DNA of 64,000 bases from Pseudoduganella albidiflava. Its GTDB lineage: Bacteria > Pseudomonadota > Gammaproteobacteria > Burkholderiales > Burkholderiaceae_D. A program made the translations under genes and the position numbers. The notes beneath the pieces were generated by a model. It saw only the letters and a program-made list of their open reading frames with translations, did not search any database and was not told the DNA's origin. Of the stretch, positions 40,089 to 48,458 are shown in pieces. The DNA is taken from NCBI RefSeq assembly GCF_004322755.1, contig NZ_CP036401.1, positions 5,890,001 through 5,954,000 of the forward strand, read 5' to 3'. The first letter of the stretch is position 1. Every line of letters begins with the position of its first letter.

Positions 40089-40918
40089 TGGCCGACGCAT
40101 TGGCCACGGCGCTGGTCGCCGCGGGGCCGCGCGTGTTCATCACGGGCGCGTCCAGCGGCATCGGCGCCGCCCTGGCCGCCCGCTATGCGCGCGATGGCGC
40201 CACCCTCGGCCTGTTCGCCCGCCGCGAAAGCGCGCTGCGCGAACTGGCCGCTTCCCTTTCCCCCGCTGTCCCAACCTCCGCTCCCGGTCTTTCCCGGCAT
40301 CGCGTCTATCCCGGCGATGTCTGCGACCATGCGGCGCTCGCCGCCGCGGCGCGCGACTTCATCGCCCATGCCGGCGGCATCGACATCGTGATCGCCAACG
40401 CCGGCATCTCGCACGGCACGCTGACCGAAGTACCGGAAGACTTGCCGGTGTTCGAAGCCATCATCGCCACCAACGTCACCGCCACGGTGGCCACCTTCGG
40501 TCCGTTCATCGAGGCGATGCGCGAACAGGGCCATGGCACGCTGGTCGGCATGGCCAGCGTGGCCGGGGTGCGCGGCTTGCCGGGCGGCGGCGGCTACAGC
40601 GCGTCGAAGGCGGCGGTGGTCACCTATTGCGAAGCGCTGCGGCTGGAGATGCGCCGCCACGGCATCCGCGTGGTGACGATCGCGCCCGGCTACATCGACA
40701 CGCCGATGACGCGGCAGAACAAGTACCACATGCCGTTCCTGATGGCGCCGGAACGCTTCGCCGACCGGGCGGTGCGGGCCATCGGCCACGGCGTGCGCTA
40801 CCGCGTGATCCCGTGGCAGATGGGCGTCGTGGCGAAGCTGCTGCGCTGGCTGCCGGACCCGCTGTATGATCTGGCCTTTGCCCGCGCGCCCCGCAAGGCG
40901 CGCAAGAGCGCACCATGA
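40088..40918 (+). CDS. Short-chain dehydrogenase/reductase
   Basis: A 276-residue SDR. The cofactor motif TGASSGIG is at about residues 19-26, NAG at about 102, a conserved serine in MASVAGV and the catalytic YSASK near residue 174. The likely cofactor preference is NADP(H), since a basic FARRES follows the second strand. Substrate unknown. Its start overlaps dsbA and its end overlaps birA (ATGA), so the run is translationally coupled. Confidence 0.9.
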   Translation: MADALATALVAAGPRVFITGASSGIGAALAARYARDGATLGLFARRESALRELAASLSPAVPTSAPGLSRHRVYPGDVCDHAALAAAARDFIAHAGGIDIVIANAGISHGTLTEVPEDLPVFEAIIATNVTATVATFGPFIEAMREQGHGTLVGMASVAGVRGLPGGGGYSASKAAVVTYCEALRLEMRRHGIRVVTIAPGYIDTPMTRQNKYHMPFLMAPERFADRAVRAIGHGVRYRVIPWQMGVVAKLLRWLPDPLYDLAFARAPRKARKSAP

Positions 40919-41712
40919 CAGCCGCCATCCCCCTGCTGGACGCAGCGAAGATCCTCGCACGCTGCGCCGCCAGCGCATCCCATGTCGCCATCGAGGCGGT
41001 ATCCGAAACCGGTTCCACCAATGCCGACCTGCTGGCCCGGCTGCCCGCGGGCGCGCTATCCCGCCCCGTGCTGCGGATCGCCGACGTGCAGAACGCCGGC
41101 CGCGGCCGCGCCGGCCGGCCCTGGCTGTCGGCGCCTGGCGCATCGCTGACGTTTTCGCTGGCATGGCCGTTCAAGGGGCCGCTGCAGCGGCTGGCCGGAC
41201 TGCCGCTGGCGGTCGGCGTGGCGCTGGCGGAAACGGTGGCCTCGCTCGACGTGCCGGTGCAGCTGAAATGGCCGAACGACCTGATGAAGGATGGCGCCAA
41301 GCTGGCCGGCATCCTGGTGGAAACCGGCACCGCGCCCGATGGCGTGCCTTGGGCAGTGATCGGCTGCGGCATCAACCTGGCCATGCCGGACGACATGGAA
41401 GCGGCGATCGGCCGCGCCGTGTCGTCGGCGCCGTGGCTGGCGCGGATGGACCGCAACGAACTGGTGGCCCTGCTGCTGTCGCGCCTCGCCGCCGTGCTGG
41501 CCGAATTCGACGATACCGGCTTCGCGCCGTTCCGCGACCGGTGGAACGCGCTGCAGGCCTGGCGCGGCCAGCCGGTCAATATCCTCGACCAGGGCAATGT
41601 GGTGCACCAGGGACTGGCCGCTGGCGTCGACGATGCCGGCCGGCTGCTGCTCGACACGTCGGCCGGCCGCGTGGCCGTGCTGTCCGGCGACGTTTCGCTG
41701 AGGCTTGCATGA
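40915..41712 (+). CDS. birA: Biotin--[acetyl-CoA-carboxylase] ligase
   Basis: A 265-residue group I biotin ligase that joins biotin to the carrier domain of acetyl-CoA carboxylase. The biotinyl-AMP loop reads GRGRAGRPW and the substrate motif KWPNDL. There is no N-terminal helix-turn-helix, so it is not a repressor as in E. coli. The C-terminal SH3-like domain is present (NVVHQGLAAGVDDAG). It overlaps the SDR gene and coaX by four bases on each side. Confidence 0.94.
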   Translation: MTAAIPLLDAAKILARCAASASHVAIEAVSETGSTNADLLARLPAGALSRPVLRIADVQNAGRGRAGRPWLSAPGASLTFSLAWPFKGPLQRLAGLPLAVGVALAETVASLDVPVQLKWPNDLMKDGAKLAGILVETGTAPDGVPWAVIGCGINLAMPDDMEAAIGRAVSSAPWLARMDRNELVALLLSRLAAVLAEFDDTGFAPFRDRWNALQAWRGQPVNILDQGNVVHQGLAAGVDDAGRLLLDTSAGRVAVLSGDVSLRLA

Positions 41713-42488
41713 GCGCCGGCGCCGCGACCTGGCTGGTGGTCGATGCCGGCAATACCCGCGTCAAGTGGGCGCTGGCCGATGCCGGCGCGCCGGCCGGACA
41801 ATGGCGCCTGCACGGCGCGATGGCGCACGGGATGCTCGACACGCTGGCCGGCGAATGGCAGGCGGCGGGAATTGGGCCGGTGCGCGTGCTGGTGGCCAAC
41901 GTGGCCGGCGGCGGCGTGCGTGCCGCGATCGAAGGCGCCCTGCGCATCTGCGCGCCGCAGGCTGCCGTCGAATGGTTTGCCTCCGTGCCGTGGCGCGCCG
42001 GCATCCTGAACGGATATGCCAATCCCGCGCAACTGGGCTGCGACCGCTTTGCCGCCGCGATCGGCGCGCGGGCGCTGGCGCCGCGGCAGGACCTGGTCAT
42101 TGCCAACTGCGGCACGGCGACCACCATCGATGCGGTCACGGCGGACGGTACCTTCATCGGCGGCATGATCCTGCCGGGACTGCGGCTGATGTCGGGCGCG
42201 CTGGCACGCAACACGGCGCAATTGCCGCAGATCGATGCCGGTACCGCATTGCCGCCCACGTTCGCCGGCAACACGCATGACGCCATCCTGTCGGGCTGCC
42301 TGGCGGCGCAGGCTGGCGCAATCGAGCGCGCGATTGCCGCGCACGGCGGCGCGCCCTGTATCATCTCCGGCGGAGCCGCTCCGCTGATCGCCCCGGTACT
42401 CAACGCGCCGGCGCGCCACGTGGACAATATCGTGATGCTCGGCCTGCACGCGGCACTGCTGGCCGGCGAAATGGATGAAACATGCTGA
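41709..42488 (+). CDS. coaX: Type III pantothenate kinase
   Basis: A 259-residue ASKHA-fold kinase for the first step of coenzyme A synthesis. It has DAGNTRVKWAL at the N-terminus (phosphate loop), a conserved Asp in QLGCDRFAAAIGA and NCGTATTID. Type III enzymes resist feedback by CoA and need a monovalent cation. The start overlaps the birA stop. The birA-coaX pair is conserved in betaproteobacteria. Confidence 0.94.
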   Translation: MSAGAATWLVVDAGNTRVKWALADAGAPAGQWRLHGAMAHGMLDTLAGEWQAAGIGPVRVLVANVAGGGVRAAIEGALRICAPQAAVEWFASVPWRAGILNGYANPAQLGCDRFAAAIGARALAPRQDLVIANCGTATTIDAVTADGTFIGGMILPGLRLMSGALARNTAQLPQIDAGTALPPTFAGNTHDAILSGCLAAQAGAIERAIAAHGGAPCIISGGAAPLIAPVLNAPARHVDNIVMLGLHAALLAGEMDETC

Positions 42489-42495
42489 GTTCGCC

Positions 42496-43188
42496 ATGCT
42501 GAAGTTCTGCTTTTTCGCGCTGCTGGCCGTGAACGTGGCGCTGTTCGCCGTGGGCCAGGGCTATGTGGGCAATGTCGCCGATGGCGAACGGGAACCCGGG
42601 CGGCTCGCCCGGCAGCTGAACACGAAGGCGCTGAAAGTGATCCCTCCCGCGCAGGCCAATGCCGCGGCGGCGGCCGCCGCGCCGCCCGAACCGCCCGGCC
42701 CGCCGCCGAAGGATGAAGCGGTGGCCGTGGCCTGCATCGAGATCGGCAATTTCATGCTTGCCGAGGCGCGCCGCTTCGAGGCCGAACTGGCGCCGCTGCA
42801 GCTGGGCGACCGCCAGTCGCGCCGCAACGTGCCGGGCCAGGAAGTGTCCAGCTACGTGGTGAACATCCCGCCGTTCGCCAATCGCGAAGCGGCCAACCGC
42901 AAGGCCGCCGACCTGCGCGCGAAAGGCGTCGACAACTTCTACATCATCCCCGACAACCAGCCGATGCGGCTGGCGATCTCGCTGGGCGTGTTCAAGCAGG
43001 AAGCCGCCGCGCAGACGCAGCTTGCCGCCCTGGTCAAGCAGGGCGTCACGGGCGTGCGCATCACCCCGCGCTACGCGCCATCGAAGCAGCTCGTGTTCCA
43101 GTTCCGCGACATCGGCACCACCACCCGCGCCCGGCTCGAAAAGATCGCCACCGGATTCAAAGGCCAGCAACTCCGCAAGTGCCAGTAA
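42496..43188 (+). CDS. SPOR domain protein, membrane-anchored
   Basis: A 230-residue protein with an N-terminal hydrophobic anchor (MLKFCFFALLAVNVALFAVG), an Ala/Pro linker and a C-terminal SPOR-like domain (SSYVVNIPPFANREAANRKA to NFYIIPDNQPMRL and beyond). It probably sits in the inner membrane and contacts peptidoglycan. An ATG seven codons upstream (42475), overlapping coaX, is an alternative start. The gene ends in front of a cluster of REP-like hairpins that separates it from the convergent rlpA. Confidence 0.82.
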   Translation: MLKFCFFALLAVNVALFAVGQGYVGNVADGEREPGRLARQLNTKALKVIPPAQANAAAAAAAPPEPPGPPPKDEAVAVACIEIGNFMLAEARRFEAELAPLQLGDRQSRRNVPGQEVSSYVVNIPPFANREAANRKAADLRAKGVDNFYIIPDNQPMRLAISLGVFKQEAAAQTQLAALVKQGVTGVRITPRYAPSKQLVFQFRDIGTTTRARLEKIATGFKGQQLRKCQ

Positions 43189-43193
43189 AAATG

Positions 43194-43230
43194 TTTCCCA
43201 AAACCGGGGTCTGACCCCGATTTTGGGAAA
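43194..43230. repeat. REP-like palindrome 1
   Basis: Outer arms TTTCCCAAAA (43194-43203) and TTTTGGGAAA (43221-43230) enclose an inner palindrome GGGGT-CTG-ACCCC (43206-43218). It lies just after the SPOR gene stop codon and can fold as a stable hairpin. Confidence 0.85.
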
Positions 43231-43336
43231 TTGTTGCCTGACCCAAATCTTCCAGTGCCTGCACGATCGATCGATTTCGCGTTGCTTGCTATAGCGGTTG
43301 AAACACGCGGCAGGCGAGGCAAACCATACGGCAATG

Positions 43337-43373
43337 TTTCCAGGAATCGGAGTCTGACCCCGGTTTTAGGAAA
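43337..43373. repeat. REP-like palindrome 2
   Basis: This is an imperfect copy of palindrome 1: TTTCCAGGAATC at the left, AGTCTGACCCC in the middle and TTTTAGGAAA at the right. Mispairs suggest an older copy. Confidence 0.75.
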
Positions 43374-43386
43374 CTAAAGCCACAAG

Positions 43387-43425
43387 ATTTCCTGAAAACG
43401 GGGACTGTCCCCGATTTTTGGAAAT
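43387..43425. repeat. REP-like palindrome 3
   Basis: This copy has outer arms ATTTCC and GGAAAT and an inner palindrome GGGGAC-TGTCCCC (43400-43412). The core is related to but distinct from the TCTGACCCC core of copies 1 and 2. It ends five bases before the rlpA stop codon. Confidence 0.8.
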
Positions 43426-43429
43426 TTTG

Positions 43430-44533
43430 TTAATTGATCTCGCGCTGCACGATCAGGGGCTTGAGCCGCAGGGCGGTGGGCAGGCGGGCGGCGGCGGCGG
43501 CGGCTTCTTCGCGGGAGCCGAACGGGCCGCCGTACAGCCGGTATAGCGGGCCGACCTGCACCACGGAGAATTCGCTGCCGCGGGTGGCGCTGGCGACGCG
43601 TTCACGCATCATGGCGGCGCTGGTTTCCTTGGCGTAGGCGCCCAGCTGCAGATAAAAGCCGTTGGAGGATGGCGCCGCCGTATCGGCCGCCGTGCCGCGC
43701 GACAGGATGAAGTCTTCCAGCTCGTCCGGGCCGGCGCTGGCCAGCAGCGGCGCGCCCGGCCGCAGCGCGCTGACGGGCACGCCTTCCACCGCGGCGATGA
43801 CGACGCCGGCCTTGCGAGCCGCGACCATCTTGTCGATCTCGTCCGGCATCAGGCGCGTCACTTCGAGTTCGCTGCTGCCATTGAGCAGCAGGCCCAGTTT
43901 CAGCGCCGCCGTGTACGACACGTCGATCACGCGCGACGACTTGAACGGCCCGCGGTCGTTGATGCGCACCACGACGGATTTGCCGTTGGACAGGTTGGTC
44001 ACCCGCGCATACGAAGGAATCGGCAGGGTCGGATGCGCCGCCGACATCTTGTACATGTCGTACAGCTCGCCGGACGACGTGCGCTGCCCGTGGAACTTCT
44101 TGCCGTACCAGGTGCCCAGGCCGCGCGCCGTATAGGGCTTGTCATGCGGGATCGGTTCGTACGTGGTGCCGAAAACCGTGTAGGGACGGTTGGCGCGCGG
44201 CAGCGGTGGATCGTTGCGCACCTCGGCATCAGGCGTCTGCAACAGGTTCGGCGGCGGGTCGTCGCCGGGGCCGTCGTCCTTGTAGTAGGCGCCGCGCCCC
44301 GAGCCGGCCGGCGGCAGGTCGGGCACGCCGGGTTCGCGGTGCTTCGGCTTGACCTTCGGCGCGCCAGGCAGCTTGCCGACGACTTCCGGCCCGCCGCAGC
44401 CGGCCAGCGCCAGCATGGCCGCCAGCAGCGCGCAGGCCCCAGCGCGCGAGGAAACCGGCGCGAAGCCAAACGAAAAACCGGACGAAGAACTGGACGAAAA
44501 GCCGGGCCAGGAAAGAGAATACCGGCGCGCCAT
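43430..44533 (-). CDS. rlpA: Septal ring lytic transglycosylase RlpA family lipoprotein
   Basis: A 367-residue lipoprotein with lipobox LAGC near residue 46 after an unusually Ser/Phe-rich leader. The RlpA double-psi beta-barrel is at about residues 135-230 (GLGTWYGKKFHGQRTSSGE to RINDRGPF, which includes the catalytic Asp). The C-terminal SPOR domain starts near FYLQLGAYAKE. RlpA cleaves glycan strands lacking stem peptides at the division site. Its start codon overlaps the rodA stop by one base, making it the last gene of the elongasome operon. Confidence 0.92.
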   Translation of the reverse strand: MARRYSLSWPGFSSSSSSGFSFGFAPVSSRAGACALLAAMLALAGCGGPEVVGKLPGAPKVKPKHREPGVPDLPPAGSGRGAYYKDDGPGDDPPPNLLQTPDAEVRNDPPLPRANRPYTVFGTTYEPIPHDKPYTARGLGTWYGKKFHGQRTSSGELYDMYKMSAAHPTLPIPSYARVTNLSNGKSVVVRINDRGPFKSSRVIDVSYTAALKLGLLLNGSSELEVTRLMPDEIDKMVAARKAGVVIAAVEGVPVSALRPGAPLLASAGPDELEDFILSRGTAADTAAPSSNGFYLQLGAYAKETSAAMMRERVASATRGSEFSVVQVGPLYRLYGGPFGSREEAAAAAARLPTALRLKPLIVQREIN

Positions 44534-45648
44534 CAGGTCTGCACCAGCTTGCGGTGGCGCTGCACGCTCATCAGGATGCCCGACACGATGCCCAGTGTCA
44601 GCAGCGCGGTACCGCCATAACTCATGAACGGCAGCGGCACGCCCACCACGGGCAGGATGCCGCTCACCATGCCCATGTTCACGAATGCGTAAGTAAAGAA
44701 GATCATCGTCATCGCTCCTGCCAGCAGGCGAGTAAAGAAATCGGGGGCATTGGCGGCGATCATCATGCCGCGGCCGATCAGCAACAGGTACAGCAACATC
44801 AGGAACAGGTTACCCGCCAGGCCGAATTCCTCGGAATAGACGGAGAAGATGAAGTCCGTGGTGCGTTCCGGGATGAATTCCAGGTGTGTCTGGGTGCCCT
44901 TGGTCCAGCCCTTGCCGGTGATGCCCCCCGAGCCGATCGCGATGGTGGACTGGATGATGTGGAAGCCCTTGCCCAGCGGGTCGGCGGTGGGATCGATCAG
45001 CGTCATCACGCGCTGGCGCTGGTAGTCGTGCATCATCGACCATGCCACCGGCATGAAGCATGCGCCGGCCACCACGAGCGCCAGCATGGCGCGCCACGGC
45101 AGCCCGGCGAGATAGATCACGGCGAAGCCGGCGGCCACCACCAGCAGCGAGGTGCCCAGGTCGGGCTGGCGCATCACCAGCCCCACCGGCACCAGCAGCA
45201 GCAGCGCGCCGACCAGGTAGGAATGCCAGCGCAGGTGGCCCTGCTGGTGCTGGAAGTACCAGGCCAGCATCAGCGGCACGGCGATCTTGGCCAGTTCGGA
45301 AGGCTGGATATCGATGATGCCGATATGCAGCCAGCGCCGCGCGCCCAGCTTGATGGTGCCGACCAGCGCCACCGCCACCAGCAGCAATACCGTCACCGTA
45401 TAGGCGGGAACGGCGATCCGCATCAGGTTCTGCGGCGAGATGTTCGATGTGATCCACATGACCAGCACGCACATGGCGATATTGCGCAGCTGGTCCTCGA
45501 TCTTGCCTTCGATACCCAGGCTGGCCGAGTACAGCGTGACCAGGCTGGTGCCCAGCAGCAGTGCCAGCAGCAGCAGCAGCGGTGGGTCGAATACCGCCAC
45601 ATAGGGTTTCAGGCGCCGCCACAGCGAGCGTCGTTCGTTGATGCGCAT
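44533..45648 (-). CDS. rodA: Rod shape-determining glycosyltransferase RodA
   Basis: A 371-residue SEDS-family peptidoglycan polymerase with about ten transmembrane helices. The family signature lies near WLHIGIIDIQPSELAKIA, and the C-terminal signature is PFMSYGGTALLTLG. The start at MRINERRSLW is one base beyond the mrdA stop codon. It works with PBP2 and the MreBCD scaffold in lateral wall elongation. The longer frame upstream overlaps mrdA and is rejected. Confidence 0.95.
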   Translation of the reverse strand: MRINERRSLWRRLKPYVAVFDPPLLLLLALLLGTSLVTLYSASLGIEGKIEDQLRNIAMCVLVMWITSNISPQNLMRIAVPAYTVTVLLLVAVALVGTIKLGARRWLHIGIIDIQPSELAKIAVPLMLAWYFQHQQGHLRWHSYLVGALLLLVPVGLVMRQPDLGTSLLVVAAGFAVIYLAGLPWRAMLALVVAGACFMPVAWSMMHDYQRQRVMTLIDPTADPLGKGFHIIQSTIAIGSGGITGKGWTKGTQTHLEFIPERTTDFIFSVYSEEFGLAGNLFLMLLYLLLIGRGMMIAANAPDFFTRLLAGAMTMIFFTYAFVNMGMVSGILPVVGVPLPFMSYGGTALLTLGIVSGILMSVQRHRKLVQT

Positions 45649-45649
45649 G

Positions 45650-47911
45650 TTATTCCCTGTTCCTTGGCGGGATGGCGGCAGGCTGTTGCGCCCGCCCTTC
45701 CGCGGGGCGCGGCGGCGCTGTCCCTTGCGCGGGCGCCTGCGCCGCTGGCCGCCCCGCCGGTGCGGGTGGCGCACCGGATGCCGGCGCCGTAGTGGTCGGC
45801 GGACGCACCGGCATCAGTCCCGGTCCGGGCGGCGGATTCTGTGCCGCCCCCGCAGGAGCCCGCGGCGCCGGCTTCACCGCGCCCTGCCCCGCTGCCGCCG
45901 GCGCCCCCGGCTGTGCGCCCTGCCCGGCCTGCGCCTGCTGCGCCGCCAGCTGTTCGCGCGCCAGCGCCGCTTCTTCCTCGGCAAGCGGGCCTTCGATGGG
46001 CTCGAACACTTCGGCGTCTTCCTTCGGCACCTTGTCGGTGTTCTTCTCGGTCGGCCGCTTGCCCAGCATGTAGTAGTCGAGCACCTTGCGGGCGATCGGC
46101 GCGGCCACGGCGCCGCCGAAGCCGGCATTCTCGACCACCATGGCGATCACGATGCGCGGCTTGTCGGCCGGAGCGAAGGCGGTGAACAGCGCATTGTCGC
46201 GCAGCCGCTCGGCCAGCGTCTTGGCGTTGTACTTCTCGTTCTTGCGGATGCCCACGACCTGCGCGGTACCCGTCTTGCCACCCACCGTGTATTGCACCCC
46301 GGCGAAGGCGCGCGTCGCCGTGCCGCCCTGCTCGCTCACCACGCCGACCATGGCGTCCTTGATCAGGTCGATGTTCTGCTGCTTCAGCGGAATGCGGTAG
46401 CTTTCCTTCGGCACGGTCAGCGTGCGGGCGCGCGTGCCGCCATCCTCGATGATCTTCACCAGGTGCGGCTTCATCACGATGCCGTTGTTGGCCAGGTTCG
46501 CCACCGCGTGGGCGATCTGCAGCGGCGTATAAGAGTTGTAGCCGGAACCGTTCGACACCGAGATCGTGTCGCCGCCCACCCACTTGCCGGCCCGCGGGTT
46601 CTTCTTGTAGCGCGACTGCTTCCATTCCTTCGATGGCAGCACGCCGGTCTTCTCGTTGTCCAGGTCGATGCCGGTCTTCTGGCCGAAGCCGAACGGCTTC
46701 ATGAAGTCGTGGATCATGTCGATCCCCATGTCGCGGCCCAGGTGGTAGTAGTACGTGTTGCACGACACCACGATCGACTTGCGCAAGTCCACCGTGCCGT
46801 GGCCATTCACCACGTCGTCGCGGAACTTGTGGGTGCCGAGGTACATGAAGCCCGGGTCGAAGATGGCCTGCGACGGCGTGCGCTTGCCCGTCTCCAGCGC
46901 GGCCAGCGCCATGAACGGCTTGAACGTCGAGCCGGGCGCATAGGTGCCGGACAGCGGCCGGTTCACCATCGGCCGGTCCAGCGACGTATTCAGTTCGTTC
47001 CAGCTCTGCGAATCGATACCATCCACGAACAGGTTCGGGTCGTAGCCCGGCCGGGACACATAAGCCAGCACGTCGCCGGTCGACGGCTCGATCGCCACCA
47101 GCGCGCCGCGCCATTCGCCGAACGCTTCCTCGGCGATCTTCTGCAGTTCGATATCGATCGACAGGATCAGGTTGCTGCCGGAGGTGGGCGGCGTGCGCGA
47201 CAGCGTGCGGATCGCGCGCCCGCCCGCCGACACTTCGACTTCCTCGTAGCCGGTAATGCCGTGCAAGTGCTTTTCATAGCTCTTTTCCAGGCCTTCCTTG
47301 CCGATGTAGTCGGTGCCGTTGTAGTTCGCGGCATCCTCGCGCTCCTCGATCGCCTTGGCTTCCTTCTGGTTGATGCGGCCGATGTAGCCGATCACGTGCG
47401 ACGCCGTCTCGCCCAGCGGATAGTTGCGGAACAGGCGCGCCTGCACTTCCACGCCGGGGTAGCGGAACCGGTTCGCGGTAAAGCGCGCCACCTCCTCGTC
47501 GGACAGCCGGGTGCGCAGCGGAACGCTGGCGAAGTTCTTCGACTCGTCCATCAGCTTCTTGAAGCGGCGGCGGTCCTTCGGCGTCACCTCGACAATCAGG
47601 GCCAGCGCATCGATCATTTCCTCCAGCGGCACGCGCAGCTTGGACGGCGTGATCTCGAGCGTGTAGGCCGAGTAGTTGCGCGCCAGGACCACGCCGTTGC
47701 GGTCCAGGATCAGGCCCCGGTTCGGCTGGATCGGCACCACGGCGATCCGGTTGTCCTCGGCCTGCGCCATGTAGTCGCTGTGGCGGATCACCTGCAGCCA
47801 GACCAGGCGCGCGAGCAGCAGCGCGAAGCAGATGAAGACGAGGGTGCCGAGCAGCGTCAGCCGCACCCGGAACAGGTGCAGTTCGCGCTCGTTGTTCTTC
47901 AGCTCGGTCAT
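45650..47911 (-). CDS. mrdA: Penicillin-binding protein 2
   Basis: A 753-residue class B transpeptidase. It has one N-terminal membrane anchor (TLLGTLVFICFALLLARLVW), a pedestal domain and a transpeptidase domain with the catalytic serine S328 in GSTFKP, an SCN motif (VVSCNTYYY) and KTGTAQ. About 120 residues of Pro/Ala/Gln-rich sequence extend beyond the usual C-terminus, so the protein is longer than the ~630 residues common in proteobacteria. It lies between mreD and rodA. The end of mreD is 34 bases upstream of its ATG. Confidence 0.95.
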   Translation of the reverse strand: MTELKNNERELHLFRVRLTLLGTLVFICFALLLARLVWLQVIRHSDYMAQAEDNRIAVVPIQPNRGLILDRNGVVLARNYSAYTLEITPSKLRVPLEEMIDALALIVEVTPKDRRRFKKLMDESKNFASVPLRTRLSDEEVARFTANRFRYPGVEVQARLFRNYPLGETASHVIGYIGRINQKEAKAIEEREDAANYNGTDYIGKEGLEKSYEKHLHGITGYEEVEVSAGGRAIRTLSRTPPTSGSNLILSIDIELQKIAEEAFGEWRGALVAIEPSTGDVLAYVSRPGYDPNLFVDGIDSQSWNELNTSLDRPMVNRPLSGTYAPGSTFKPFMALAALETGKRTPSQAIFDPGFMYLGTHKFRDDVVNGHGTVDLRKSIVVSCNTYYYHLGRDMGIDMIHDFMKPFGFGQKTGIDLDNEKTGVLPSKEWKQSRYKKNPRAGKWVGGDTISVSNGSGYNSYTPLQIAHAVANLANNGIVMKPHLVKIIEDGGTRARTLTVPKESYRIPLKQQNIDLIKDAMVGVVSEQGGTATRAFAGVQYTVGGKTGTAQVVGIRKNEKYNAKTLAERLRDNALFTAFAPADKPRIVIAMVVENAGFGGAVAAPIARKVLDYYMLGKRPTEKNTDKVPKEDAEVFEPIEGPLAEEEAALAREQLAAQQAQAGQGAQPGAPAAAGQGAVKPAPRAPAGAAQNPPPGPGLMPVRPPTTTAPASGAPPAPAGRPAAQAPAQGTAPPRPAEGRAQQPAAIPPRNRE

Positions 47912-47945
47912 GGGTGTCGGTGTGGCGTGATTGCTTCCGGGCGCA

Positions 47946-48458
47946 TCAGATCGGGCGGGTATGGTCCTTGTCGACCGCGCGGCGCTGCGGCGCCAGCAGC
48001 AGCATCGTGATCAGGGGCCACAGCAGCGCCGACACGAAGCTTTCGACAAAGTAGAACCAGCCGGGGAACTTGCCGGAGACCAGGAAGCGCACCAGCAACT
48101 GCACCGCCTGCGCCAGCAGCAGCAGCGGCAGCACATGCATGGCCTGGGTACTGATGCGGAACCACAGCACGCGGCGGTGCATCATGATCGCGCAATACGA
48201 CAGCAGCGTGTAGGCCAGCGCATTCTCGCCCAGCAGCGTGGCGTCGTGCACGTCCATCAGCAGGCCCAGGCAGAATGCGGTGCCGATGCCGACCCGGCGC
48301 GGCTGGTGCACGCCCCAGAATACCAGCACCAGCGCCACGAAGTCCGGCGCGGCGATGAACTGGCCCCAGGGCATCAGGTTGAGCAGGAACGCGGCCAGCA
48401 GGCTGATCGCGATGAAGATGGGGCTGACGGGCAGCAGGATGTACTGCGGACGGTTCAT
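47946..48458 (-). CDS. mreD: Rod shape-determining protein MreD
   Basis: A 170-residue inner-membrane protein with five to six hydrophobic helices, starting MNRPQYILLPVSPIFIAIS. FCLGLLMDVHDATLLGENAL is the conserved MreD segment. The start codon overlaps the mreC stop (ATGA). MreD completes the MreBCD complex that positions the elongation machinery. Confidence 0.92.
   Translation of the reverse strand: MNRPQYILLPVSPIFIAISLLAAFLLNLMPWGQFIAAPDFVALVLVFWGVHQPRRVGIGTAFCLGLLMDVHDATLLGENALAYTLLSYCAIMMHRRVLWFRISTQAMHVLPLLLLAQAVQLLVRFLVSGKFPGWFYFVESFVSALLWPLITMLLLAPQRRAVDKDHTRPI

Noticed and set aside
45638..48010. A 790-codon plus-strand frame opposite mrdA
   Set aside because: It is a shadow frame; mrdA has the full set of transpeptidase motifs.
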